Origin: Otis tarda
Taxonomy: Eukaryota; Chordata; Aves; Otidiformes; Otididae
Direction: 5' to 3'
Assembly (NCBI GenBank): GCA_026413225.1
Contig: CM048557.1
Coordinates: forward strand, 3,038,001-3,102,000
Length of the DNA: 64,000 nt
Below the pieces are notes generated by a model. It had not been told where the DNA came from. It was given only the letters and a program-made list of their open reading frames with translations, and did no database searches. This document shows positions 52,440 to 64,000 of this stretch, in pieces. Each line of letters starts with the position of its first letter. The first letter of the stretch is position 1. A program made the translations under genes and the position numbers.

Positions 52440-54817
52440 GTCTCATTAGAAAGGGTAGCCCGCCTTTTCTTTAACAGAGATTTGTGGCCACTCGTGTTAC
52501 CAGTCTCCTCTGGTAAGGTGAACAACCTTCTCTTATCCTTTGAAACCTTTTCTTTAACATACATGGTATACTATTTTTCAGTGGCTAAGATATGGTTGTG
52601 TGGTTTTTCCCTGTCATTATTTGGTGGAGTTAATGTGAAATATTCAAGATGATAGTTTAAATAAAGATATTTTGTCTCTACCTAAAATTGCACTTGACAT
52701 TTTCTTGGAGTCTTGCAGGACAGCTACAGCCACTTGATACTAAAACACAGCTTATTATTTTTTTTTTTCTCTCACAGTTTAGAGCATAACTGTTCTGTAG
52801 CAGTACACATGATATAAAAGTCTTCTTTTCAGATCTTTCTTACTCGGACAGATTAAATACTTTTTTTTTTAGAAAATCCCTTAATATATAGTTTTCTTAG
52901 AGAGTACTATACTTGTTCAGCTGTTTTTTTCCAGTCTTCTATTTAAATTCTAGGAGTTTTTATGAAAACATGCAGTTCTTAAAAAAGGCTTTCAGGAATG
53001 TACTGTTACTTTTGTTCAGCATTTTTAAAGACTTTTTTAAACAAGCCATTGATCTGGCCACTTGTATGTAAATAATTGGAATTGTATCTGAGATAGCTAT
53101 AGCTAGCTAAATTTAACTAATGGTGCTACAAGGACATAGCTCCATCTAGTGTTCAGTTTTTAAATCAGACACAAGTGATCTTGAGCCTTTTTTTTTGAAT
53201 TCTTGGCTCCCAAGTAAATACTAGCTCCATATGTTGAGGCATTTTATAAATTTTTGCGTTGGCAAGCCTATCATAGTAAATTAAAAGCTAACGGAGGGCA
53301 GGTGCAGTCTTTTTAGGTAGACACAGCTGTTTAAAATATCTGCATTTACTCTAACTATCAGGCAAAGGCCTTCTTATTCCAGCTTGGAAAACAGAGCTTT
53401 TATTGTAAGTTACTGCATGCTTATGTATAGAGAATACACGACCATATAAGCTATTATTCCTTCTCCTTTACTGAGGCAATTTTGAGTCGTGGGACTTGTT
53501 TCAGTTAGACTGAACTCATAACATTGGGGGATTTGGCATTTGTCTAAATTTGTTGCACTAAGAAATTGTAGAAAAAAAATACATGCTAGAAAGTATTGTG
53601 AATTACATAAGACATTATTAAGCTGTTTCTTATCTCAAAAGATATCCATTGTTCTATTATCATTTAATGAAAACTTCTACTCTGTGTTTACATTTGATTC
53701 AAGTAAGATGTATTTTTTGCAATATCTTTCTTATTTTAAAAATACACAGAAAATTCTGTACCTTCAAACACAGGAGAGACCATAACAGCAGAAAAATTCC
53801 AAGTTCATTTTACCTGCAAGTTTTCAGCCAGAAGACAAGGGTCTCTGTCCACTCTTTTCCCGATAACGCTTGCGATTGCTTCTGTCTTTGATTGTTACAG
53901 TTGCTATCACACAATTCTTTTTCTCATAATCATACACACAGATGCAATAAGTCATGCCTTCACCTTCGTTTTAGAGGCAGACCTTAGGCAGCTCCAGCTG
54001 GCGCTGTTTCCTGTTGTGATTCAGTTAGTCTGATATAACAAAATACTCTATGCTTACTTAGCTTCAGACTGAGCCATGTTGTGTGACTTGTTGTAACTCT
54101 CAGGCAGTGAAGATTAGCTTAAGCCACTTTCATCTGACCTCTACATTAGCAAGAGCAGGCGAGGTCAGTTACTGTGACTCAGCTGATATGCAGGAACTCA
54201 GTCACATGCCTGAGCTCTTGATTTGTTTACTGATCAGCTTTCTTACGTTGTTTTTTGACATTTGCCAAAATGTGTCTTCATAGAGGACGAATTATACCTT
54301 CTGTGGAGATTAAAGAAAGATGGACAACATATCATCAAGTATAACTGAGTCTTTGCTGATACACACCGTAAAATTATCTTAAGGGTCAGCTTGCAAGCAG
54401 TCACTAAGATCTATTGCAAAAAAACCCACAACAACCCAACCCCCAAAACCAAGCAGCAGGTCTCTGTCTCTAATGGTTGTCTTGGATCCAGTAGCTGATA
54501 ACCTGTATGTGTGGACCATAGCGTGCGTAGCTTGGAAATTATGAGTAATTGGCCGTGATTGACATGTGCAACAGGAACTCCTGGATTTACAGATTCCCTG
54601 GGGGCACATAGCCTGTTTCTACGCAATACAGGTTTCCTGTCAAAGAGCCCTTCTTGACTCTTTCTGTAGTTTGAAATTTAGCTGTTTCCCTGTTCCCTTT
54701 GTTCTTCTCTCTACCTTCAGAGATAAACTTTGTGTTTTTCTGAAACTTGATCTAGCACCTAAGACTTATTTTGTCTATCTGCCAGACTGCAGGTTTTCAG
54801 CAATTATTCACTTGTAC

Positions 54818-54840
54818 TTTTTTTTTTTTTTTTTTTTTTT
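54818..54840. repeat. Homopolymer T23
   Basis: An uninterrupted run of 23 T on the plus strand. It could be the A tail of a minus-strand retroposed sequence, but no body was recognised beside it. Confidence 0.95.
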
Positions 54841-57800
54841 AAGGCTAACGTGTCTCCTTTCTCTGCCCTGACTTTGAGCTGTAAGCCTAATTTCTAGATG
54901 GCTGCCCACGTCCTGGTCACTATACTTTCATTAGATTTTGGAAGTAACCAGAAAAATATCTTCTGATATGTTTTTATTTTTAACTTAACTAGCATTATTT
55001 TTTAAGTTAAATGTTTCATACCATAAAGCCTGACTACAGCCATGTTTAATTAATTTTCCAATGTATTGTCTATAAATTTAAAGCTAATTATCAAGAAATA
55101 AAGTCAATGTAAGATGATGAATATTTCAATACATGGCAGATTTTGTGTAAATTTGAAAGTATTACTGAGGGATGATAAATAGTATCATCCACTTTAAAAT
55201 TCTGCTTTCGCTTGTATGGCCGAAACAAATCATCTTGCCCTCGTCACTCAAATTGAGACACATGTGTAGTGTACTTCATGGTCTCTGCGTAGATGCATGG
55301 ATCTTACCACGAACTGAAGTCTCAGGGTGTATTTCCATGGCTGGGGGTAAAAAATCCAAGCTGAAGTTTTCAGTGTGAGTTGCCTATATATATATTCCCA
55401 GTTAGGGAATCAGAGAGACATTTGTTATGAGTCACATAATTCCTGCCCCTCCTTACTTGTACCATTCTGGGAGAGGAACTGGACTACAACTTGGAGGTAG
55501 AAGCTGTACAGCCTTCATGCACCTTTATACCTCGTTAGGACTGGAGCTGGTAGGGAACCAAGTTAAGTACCAGCATGAGGCCTTTCAGAAGAGTTGTTTT
55601 TAGGTTGATCGCAGTGCAACAGCTGCAGGAGTTCTGGCTGATTCTGAGAAAACCTGTTTTTCACTGTGAATGACCTCTAAATCCTGTTGTGATTTTGCAA
55701 AGATTGCAGCTATATAAGCCTCTAAATAAGCTTATCTCTGTTGAAAAATGAAAACAATTTCTAGGTAGCCTTTTCAGGTAATTTGCAGTTTAATTTTATT
55801 ACACACATTCAAACTTAGCGAAGATGTATGTGTTACTCTGCGTTACCGTAACATTATTTTATTCTCTGCAGCTTCTTAATGTGAACTGTCCTTGACTTGT
55901 TATGTTAATAAACATAATAAACATATTGTGGCTCTGATACTCATTCTATCAGAAGTGCTCTGCTCTTGTTATGGAACTAGATTTCTTTGCATATTTATAA
56001 TCATAATGATTCTTAGTTTTTTCCTAAGTATGAATTTATGTCACACGAAAAGAACTTGCTTGCTGGTAACTTGCTGGTATGATAATGACTGTATACCTGT
56101 CATAACTGTAGCTTGAGACAGTGGCTTGCTGCATCCAGGCCTAAATTGTGACTCACAGGTTCAGCCTGAGAGAAGTGTTTCACTTTTTGCTATTGTAAAC
56201 AATTTTTTCCTGCTATTAAGATCTGTTGTGTGCTTTTTAGGTGAGGTATTCTGAAAAAGGTTTTCTTCTTTTAGACTCCCTTAAAAAACACAGCTGTATT
56301 GTTTGGTCTTAAAGTCCAAGTCACCATTCACAGAGAACCTAAAATGCTAACTTCAGTACAACAGTTCACAGGTGAAATATTTGTTTCCTTGAAGTAATGG
56401 AATGAATAAGGATATGAATTTAGCTTCTCCTTTGTCTTACTTGTGCATTGTCAGATATCAGGGTTCTATTTCTGTGAACATACTGCATTCCTTTATAAAA
56501 AGTATTCATATCTTGTTTATGAACGTTCCTTATTGTTTTTCTTGGATAGTCAGTCATGTGATGTTGTATTTCCTCACTAAACAGTCAAATGAATTATTTT
56601 AGCATAGACACAAACAAGGGTGAAATTCAAGTGTAGTTTTTATGAATACTAATACTTACAGCGTTGAAATAAATTTGACGTTGTGAGTAATGTCATGAAA
56701 AATATCATGACAGCAAATGTTAATATAAATATTTCACCAAGAAGTTTGCTTTATCTGGAAGGATATGATAAGCAGCACCTTCTTTGCCTTACAGCTCCAT
56801 TAGAGGGAGTCACTAAAATCATAGCTAGTAAAATAAACTGCAACTTAATTGTGCCACCTAGATTTCAGTGCTGTGCTCTGTCTGATAAACCTATGGAGGT
56901 TGCAGGAGTAGCTCGATGGTTGTGAGAGGGGAAAACGAAAATCTTTTAATTTAAAAAAATTAGATCTCTTCTGCTCTTCAAGAAAAAGTAGGTGCTTTGT
57001 TTCAGGTTATGAAATAAGCTTAAGATACATGGTTTTATGGTTCTGATTTCACTTGGAAAACTACAATGGCATATATGAATTGTTTTATGTTTGTACAGTT
57101 TTGTGCCCTTATTTTTTTCCTGTTTATGTATGTGCACATATACATGCCAAAACATAAACATGCAAATATATGACCATTGCCAATATATTTTAAATTGCTT
57201 AGATAGAAAAAATGTACATCCTTTGTATCTATTGGTTAAGATAAGAAAAAAATATATAAGTTATGATATTAGTAAGTTGCGAAATGAATTATATTTATTT
57301 GAAATTTAGTAGGAAATTATTTGTTGACAGAACTGACTAGGAATGTAGTTGTATAAAATGTGCAACAAAGATGAGAATATGTTATTTTTCTTAAGATACT
57401 AATGCCATCAAAAGAAAAGTATGCAGGGTAGCCTGGAGGCTGTTTCTGTTTGTCTACATGTAAGACCTGTAAACTCAGAGCAATACATTTTTACTTTACT
57501 GCTGTTGTTAATCCTGCCTGTTTGTGTTAGCATTTTGTGGCCAAACAATTGAATAGGAAATGCACTTTTCTGGATGTAGTCATTAGCTTACAAAATGGTG
57601 GAGAAAACAAGCAATTCCTAGCATTCAGCAAAATTGTTTCTGCTAAAAAGATTACTGAAATAGATTTTTTTATTCTATATATTTTTTTAAGATCCTGATA
57701 GGAGATAACATTTTCACAGTGATATGAGTTCTGCGCACACTTCAGAGCTGACTGCCTCTGGGACTGTAATGTCTCATTTTGGATGGTTCCCTCAGTTTCC

Positions 57801-58155
57801 TGACTCCGTATAAAAAGAACTAAGGCTTTAAATCAGGTTTTGCACCTATTCTAAAGAAAACCTTTTCTGTCAAAGTTGTTTTTACCAACTGGAAAGCTGA
57901 CATTAAATCAGCTTGCATCTTGCAAACACATTAGAATTGCTTTTGGAAAAATACAGTGTGAGCATAAAGCCAAAGTAAATCTTTGTAGCTCTTATGGGGA
58001 GAGCTATCCGTCCACATGGCACAGTATTGATTTCAAATTGAGTGTGTGTATAGGAAATTATGTTGACACTTTATCTTCTAATCCTCGGTTGAAGTAAATG
58101 GACAGTGATAATGCAAGCAGTATAAGACTGGGAAGTTAAAAGAAAAAGCAATTGG

Positions 58156-58225
58156 CCATATGTGTTGTTTAAATTAAATATTCTGATAAAGCACATGTGT
58201 TGTTTATATTAAATATTCTGATAAA
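58156..58225. repeat. Tandem duplication, two 35-base units
   Basis: Two adjacent copies share TGTGTTGTTT, then TATTAAATATTCTGATAAA-type sequence (AAATTAAATA in the first, ATATTAAATA in the second), with a period of 35 bases and only a few differences. Confidence 0.85.
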
Positions 58226-59769
58226 ACTATGTTTAAAAACACACAAAAGTTCTAATTCTTCCTGGATATTTGTTAATGGTTACAGATAATTTCAGGCATT
58301 ACATGGGATCAGAAAAAAAGTGCAAAGTGTAAGATCAGTGCTTGTCTCAAAAATACTAGAGGATTTATTAATACTTATTAAATAGTATTTGAGTAACAGA
58401 CAAACATGTAAGAAGTTTATGATCTCACTCATTACCTTAGCAATTAGTGTTTGTATGTTGAATTCCTTCCTTTTCCAGCTGACTAAGAATAAGAAAATAA
58501 TTATTAATTTCAAGGTCACAGAACAATCTAGTGTAATAATTCACCATTTAAATGATTTTTACTTGCACATTTTAATAAAAATATGCTAGTCTCATGTATC
58601 ACAAACACAAGAGAACCCAGGTAAGAGTTATAAAATGATATGTTTTTCGATGGTTTTATACCAATCAGATATCTCAAAGCATATGAATGCAACATCAGGT
58701 CACACAGACTGAGTATCCCATATACAAATACAGAAAGGTTGGTCTAGTCAAGTGATTTTTGTCAGCTTTGGAGCTTCACCAGTTTTTGGGAGGGGTACAG
58801 ATTTCCAGAGACCAAATAACAATGTGCTCATTTTTCTCAGTTAACTTCCTAGGATGGCTTAAATAGTGCCCAGAGACCACTCTTACTCTCTGCTGGTAAC
58901 TACTGTTGTGATCAACCACTTGTCAACATACAAGATTATCCAAACATATATTGTTCTTGACAGAGGAAATTGTGAGTCTCCTGTCACCGGAAGGTTCTAA
59001 GATAAAAAGGTCTGTGTCGATGTTCACAGAGATGAATTAGAAGATGTTTACTCTGGGAATAAAAAAAACAACCCTAAGTAAACTGGTTTTTCATTTTATG
59101 GGGGCAGAAACATTTGTGTAGTGCCTACATTTTCTACTCCCAGAAGTTTTAAGTAAACAAATAGGAAACAAAGGTGTGTTTTTCTTTACAGGAAGATATA
59201 GTCCCAACGCATTCAAACATGGGTATTTCTACAGCTGCTCCCAACACTGGATCTTTCAGAGTGCCATTAGTTGGATGAAGGCAGTATTGGGAAATACAAA
59301 ACCAGTTCAGTGTCTACTAGGAACTCTCAGAAATTACCACCTCAAAAGTATTTACTTTTTGAGATACTTCTAAAGGTTTATCAAATTACAAAACATCCTC
59401 TACATGTATTTTTTCCCTTGTTACCGTACTCTTAAGAAGCTGCTGAAAAAGGAGAAACAAAAGCCCCCGTCTTGTGGGGTACAGATTGGCTCATTCCATG
59501 GATCGATTTCACTAAAGTCACCTCAAAGGAGAAAGGAAAAGCATATGGTAAACTTTAGTAAGTACAGAAACTTGCATGGAGAACATTTAAGAGATTTTTT
59601 AAACCTTTTCCAAAGAAAAATTTTACTTAGTTAAAATTATTTTTAAAAAGGTTTCAAGTAAGAGAGTATTTTAAAGATATTTTGCAATAATTAACTCCAA
59701 GACAAATTAATATTATGGTTTATGCTATCAGTGTCAACAGTGGCAAAGAAGACTGAGTAATCCCCAGAT

Positions 59770-60513
59770 ACAGAATCATAAAATGATTTGGGTTGGAAGA
59801 GACCTTCAGAGGTCATCTAGTCCAACCCCCCTGCAAGGAGCAGGGACATCTCCAACTCAGAGCCCCATCCAACCTGGCCTTGGATGTTTCCAAGAATGGG
59901 GCGTCTACCACCTCTCTGGGCAACCTGTTCCAGTGTTCTACCACCCTCACTGTAAAAAATTTCTTCCTTATATCAAGTCTGAATCTACCTCCTTCTATTT
60001 TAAAACCATTACCCCTCATCCTGTCACAACAGGCCCTGCTGAAGAGTTTTTCCCTGTCTTTCCTGTATGCCCCCTTGAGGTACTGGAAGGTCTCCCCAGA
60101 GCCTTCTCTTCTCCAGGCTGAACAGCCCCAACTCTCTCAGCCTGTCCTCATACGAGAGGTGCTCCAGCCCTCTGATCATCTCTGTGGCCCTCCTTTGGAC
60201 TCGCTCCAACAGGTCCACGTCATTCTTGTGTTAGGGGCTCCAGAGCTGGACACAGTAGTCCAGGTGGGGTCTCACGAGAGCAGAGTAGAGGGGCAGAATC
60301 ACCTCCCTTGACCTGCTGGCCACGCTTCTTGTGATGCAAGCTAGGATGCAGTTGGCTTTCTGGGCTGCAAGCGCACATTGCCAGCTCATGTTGAGCTTCT
60401 CGTCCCCCAGCACTCCCAAGTCCTTCTCCTCAGAGCTGCTCTCGATCCATTCTCCGCCCAGCCTATATTTGTGCTTGGGATTGCCCCAACCAATGTGCAG
60501 GATCTTGCACTTT
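59770..60513 (-). mobile_element. CR1 LINE 3' fragment, damaged ORF2
   Basis: The plus strand starts CAGAATCATAAAATGATTTGG, a slightly changed CR1 tail, so the element is on the minus strand with its 3' end at the left. About 740 bases remain, and similarity ends in the segment encoding [12 protein letters not shown] near 60513, next to GT-rich sequence. Several small deletions break the frame, including a missing stretch of about 13 bases near 59857 compared with the 13.3 kb copy and losses around 60090. It is an old, inactive copy. Confidence 0.95.
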
Positions 60514-62234
60514 TTAAAGAATATGTTCATGTGTATATGTGTGTGTGCACAGCACATATATTTGCACATCTGACATTGGAAAATGTTGGAAAAGTGATAA
60601 ATTAAACCTGCTCTTAATACTGAGAGTCCTGTCATACTGGGCATGTATGTGCCCCCCCCCCCCTTAATTCTTTGTATGTAACCTCCAGATGGCCTTATTT
60701 TCCTGTCACTGAGTACAAGCTTTTTTATTTCACATAAACTCTTAGTTTCAGTCACTAGAAAATAATTTTATACTTTAAAGGTACTAACAAATTAACAAAG
60801 ATCCAATATTTGTCTTTTTTTTTTGTATATGTTTTGCAGTAACCCACTGTAAGAGGTTTGTTTCTTGTACACCTTGTTTCTTACGTAAATTCCCTGTGTG
60901 ATTTGCTAACTCTTGTGCAAGGTCAGTTGTTGGAAAAATATTTAATGGAAAAAGTAAACTTCTTCACTGACAGAGATTTTAGATACCCCTTTTAGTGTGA
61001 ACAAAGCTTCATGGGATGTACATAAAAGCAAAATTTGGCCTCCCTTCCAAATCCACTTTCCGAAGTACTCATGTCAACACTGCCCAATTTTTGAGATCCA
61101 GACAAGGCCGCTTTTCTTCAAGAAAGAAGATAAAACATTAGGACTCTTGCAGAGCTATGCAAGTGTGGCATTATGGAGACACAGTAGAAGTTAGAAAGAA
61201 ACTTTCAGTTACACTAGCAGGCTTTGTGTTAGGCCCTATATAGAAATAAATGGGTGAAAATGTCATCAACAAGAAATCTACATGTAAATCAAGCTGTTCA
61301 GGAGAGAAACAAATGGTATGGGCAGCATTCTTACCAATATAATGCAACATACCAGTGACCATCATAGTCTGTCAATGAATACTGAAATCCGTTACTCTCT
61401 CTAAGCGATGCCAAGCAGCGTGTCAATTCTCCAGGAAGAAATCACCCTACTGTCATTCCCCAGCATGTACTACTGCCTTGCCTGCACACTGGAGTTCCTC
61501 CACATGTGTAAATGGAGCTAGTTTGCACTTCTGTTTGTTTCTCTGTAACTGCACTGCTTGGATTGTATATTCCTTTTTCTGGGTTTAGGGCTCAATATGG
61601 TGCAAGTATGATAAAAAAGTGTTATCTTCTTATATGCAATTCAAACATATGAAAAGTTCAAATAACTTAAAGAGCCACAGGACCCAGTTTTTGCCTTCAG
61701 GAGGAGCTCTTTCTTCAGTATTAGAAGTGCTGTAACTTAATGGGTTTGGTTCCGCAGTTCTTTTCTAAGCTTCCATGCATGTCTTTGCAGCAGTGTCCTT
61801 TGACTGGTGACAAGCACACAGGGTGTGAAACAGCACATGAGGAAAAACATGTACTGTTATATAGCAGGATGACAGGAAGCATGTAATAATTGCTCAGTGA
61901 TAAATCTATCCATAATAAACCTGTTGTGTGTGTTTTTCTTATATGGTAACTGCTTGCATGAATGCTAAAAGGAACTCTTATCCTCTAGATCCAGGCAGAT
62001 ATAAATTAAGAAAAAGAGAAACAGAGATTATTTTCTGGGAAACAAGCATATTTCTGATGGGAGCTGTAAAAGTAAACCTAATTATACTGGCATAATTTAC
62101 ACCATGCCCCTAGTGTCAAGCTCTGCTATACTAGTAAAGCAGTTACTTGTAGCATACAGTCACAGATCCTTGCCATCCACAAAATCCAAAGAAGAAAGCG
62201 CACTGATGTCAGGAAGCTTAAATTCATCATACAG
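60514..62234 (+). other. Unassigned DNA before the RIC3-like exon
   Basis: If a RIC3 transcript existed here this would be its last intron. I looked for the preceding RIC3 exon, the coiled-coil part with an LREITRVMKEGKF-type motif, and did not see it. A run of 12 C lies at 60652-60663. A CAG-ending stretch at 62231-62234 could be the acceptor for the exon that follows, but its pyrimidine tract is weak. Confidence 0.5.
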
Positions 62235-62739
62235 ATGTCAATAAATCAGAGAGGCCTGAAAACCCTCCTGTCTATGATAATCCCAATTGCTCAAGTGCAA
62301 ATGGGACATAATACTTTTAGATTATCCTCACCTGAGCCAGCCATCTGAAGAAGAGCTAGTGGAAAGAATGGAGGGCGTGGAAAATGGGGAGTATCTGTGC
62401 CATGAAACCCTGCTATATGATCTCACCATGGGAAGGGGTGATCATGATTTAGTGCACAAAAAGGACAAGGTAACTGGCCTCAGTGAAGAGGAGAGAGACC
62501 TTTGTCATAGCCAAAGCATTGAGGAGTGCTGCTATTGTTGTGAGGATGACAATTGTGCTGTCATAGCGGAGAACACTGGATTCCACTCTGAGAGCTGCAG
62601 CGAAGCAGAAGAACCAACCCAAGAGGACCTGTCTATACAGCCTGAAAATTAAAATGCAGCACTGAAAAAGCAAAAAGCCAATGATTCATATGAGAAAGGC
62701 ACACAGAGAAAGTGCATCACGAAAGGACTTAAGTCATAG
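62235..62739 (+). pseudogene. RIC3: RIC3-like terminal coding exon with frameshift and early stop
   Basis: RIC3 is an endoplasmic-reticulum chaperone that helps nicotinic acetylcholine and 5-HT3 receptors assemble. This segment resembles its acidic C-terminal tail. The first part, in frame from 62237, contains RPENPPVYDNPNC (human: YPEETYPIYDLSDC as recalled). At about 62308 the similarity moves to another frame, continuing IILLDYP, then SEEELVERMEGVENGE (human ILVDYP, SAEEIAERMGMIEEEE). CCYCCEDDNCAVIAENTGF then matches human CSCCFHEDEDPAVLAENAGF. A TAA at 62650-62652 ends the frame. The same frame after it still resembles the human tail (Y, RK and GL in the same spacing) up to a stop at 62737-62739. 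So at least one frame change and one nonsense codon separate it from an intact exon. It could be a relic, a diverged avian gene with a shorter end, or a sequence error. No upstream RIC3 exon was seen in the window. Confidence 0.8.
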
Positions 62740-63600
62740 TGGGTGTTTTCTAGATGGTGAAGGTAGAGGTCATAAACTGTCATTGGTGTATTTTTTGTTC
62801 CTGATGAAGACTTCTCTGTGTTCATCTCCTTGTACCAATTTCATTCCCATGGTAACAATCAGTCATATCATCTACCTGAACTGGAAGCCAATGCCCTCTT
62901 TCATGCCATCTTGTCATGGCTTACTACTGCCGTGTCAACAGCACTTCATCCTTGCTCTTTGGAGTCTGGTATCTTGGAGCACATTATTCAGTTCAAATAT
63001 TTGTGATTCTTTCCTTTCCAGTTCTGAACAGTCTTATTTTTCCCTTTGCTGTCCGAGAGTTAACCAAATGTCTCTTCTGGCTTTCTAAAAAATATCTGTG
63101 TGCCACCAGTTATGAAAATTAATCAAGTCTGTATATATTTATGAGATTACCAGGAAGCTAGAGGAGAAAGTATGCGTTCTTTCTCTTCCCTGAATGTTAA
63201 CTGATCAGCAAAATATACTGTAGTCACACACATGACTCACTCACTTGTGTCATTGCTGAGGTAAGCCCAAGAAAATGTTGTCACTACAGTCCACAAAATT
63301 AATGTGCTACCCCAAACCACAGCCCATTTCCCAGTTTATTGCTGGGGAAATAGTAGCCTAATCTATGCTGTGTTCCAGGAAGAGCAGACTGAAGCGCTGT
63401 GAGTTTTCTTTGTCTTTGCCATAGCCATGGTGAAACATCTTGGTGAAACGCCCAGATGAGTGCAGGAATTGGGCCATACTTTGTTTTAGAGAAGAACACT
63501 AAAAATATCGCCAGGGATTAAGAAAAAAAAAAAGGCAGTGAGAAAGTTTGTCCTTAAAACTAGAAAACAGAGCAAAGGTTAACCTCAGACTGAAAAGAAA
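62740..63600. other. Unassigned DNA downstream of the RIC3-like exon
   Basis: Frames such as 62681-63088 (plus, 135 codons) begin inside the RIC3-like exon in another frame and carry no recognised domain. No clear polyadenylation signal was found soon after the RIC3-like stop. Confidence 0.5.
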
Positions 63601-64000
63601 CCTTGCCACCTCCAGGTGCCAAGGACCTCCCTTGGTGGCCTCTGACAGACTCCTCACCTGGTTCTGGCACAATGGCCAAAGGACGCCAGGTCCTCTCTTC
63701 TCCTCTCCCTCGGGGCTCTGTGCAGAGGAGATGGCACCTCCACATGCTCCAGGGGGAGGGCCAGGGGATGGGGAAGAAGGGCCCATGCAACACTTGGAAA
63801 TCAGCAGTTATTTTATGGAGTGCCGGGAGACCTTGCACAAGCTGGCTATGCCTTCCTTTCCCACCGGCACAATGTCTGGATGTGTCACCTCCTCACAGCC
63901 ACTGTCAGGCATGAGGGGCTGCGCCACTTGCAGGGAGCCAGGTTGGTGGGGGTCACCGAGGACCCCCGACCCTCCTGGAACACCATTGCCACCATCTCAT
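63601..64000. other. GC-rich unassigned segment at the right edge
   Basis: Composition turns GC-rich but with few CpGs compared with the 47-48 kb island. Open frames exist in both directions (63603-63914 plus, 63560-63838 and 63499-63786 minus), none with a domain I recognise. The plus frame running off the edge reads EDPRPSWNTIATIS. It may be part of an exon, a repeat or an isochore border; nothing more can be supported. Confidence 0.4.

Larger units (their letters stand above)
51909..59769. other. Unassigned AT-rich DNA
   Basis: No exon, RNA gene or transposon that I can name. It contains a 10-base inverted repeat in a homeodomain-motif-rich stretch (52388-52439), a T23 run (54818-54840) and a 35-base tandem duplication (58156-58225). 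A good acceptor-like sequence at 59190 (TGTGTTTTTCTTTACAG) precedes a frame reading GRYSPNAFKHGYF up to 59373. It matches no family I know, and no donor stands out. Confidence 0.6.

Noticed and set aside
59190..59373. Acceptor-like site followed by a frame starting GRYSPNAFKHG
   Set aside because: Checked as a possible RIC3 exon on the plus strand. The translation shares nothing with RIC3, and no donor was found.
62681..63088. 135-codon plus-strand frame
   Set aside because: Overlaps the RIC3-like tail in another frame, is rich in Ser/Phe/Cys without a domain, and shows no family similarity.

Overview
The window looks like nuclear DNA from a sauropsid vertebrate, most likely a bird. The evidence is several CR1 LINE copies ending in the (ATTCTATG)n-type tail typical of avian genomes, AT-rich single-copy DNA with one sharp CpG island, and vertebrate exon/intron structure with long introns. 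No prokaryotic-style gene organisation, CRISPR array, tRNA or rRNA gene was seen. The species cannot be named from sequence alone.

Left and centre (1 to about 47.7 kb): this is the 5' part of PPFIBP2 (liprin-beta-2) on the minus strand. Two coding exons can be read. The start-codon exon (28836-28933; coding 28836-28902) and the next exon (9679-9893) join in phase across an intron of about 18.9 kb and give the first 94 residues of the protein. The rest of the gene must lie left of position 1. A CpG island at about 47.34-48.18 kb is the probable promoter. A first non-coding exon is expected there, but its exact splice donor is uncertain. The introns carry two young 5'-truncated CR1 copies with long open reverse-transcriptase frames (13.3-14.8 and 23.4-25.0 kb), one damaged CR1 on the plus strand (27.0-27.7 kb), an old CR1 tail (41.9 kb), and A/C-rich or T/G-rich simple sequence.

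Right (48.2-64 kb): mostly unassigned AT-rich DNA with two more damaged CR1 fragments (51.3-51.9 and 59.8-60.5 kb). At 62.2-62.7 kb on the plus strand is a clear relative of the last exon of RIC3, the nicotinic acetylcholine receptor chaperone. As read here it needs a one-base frame change and contains an early stop, so it looks like a relic or a locally degraded copy. No other RIC3 exon was recognised. The last 400 bases are GC-rich and unassigned.

PPFIBP2 and RIC3 do not share a pathway that I know of; their adjacency is a matter of chromosome arrangement. I saw no convincing undescribed biological system. The strongest leads are the damaged RIC3 exon and its divergent placement beside PPFIBP2.
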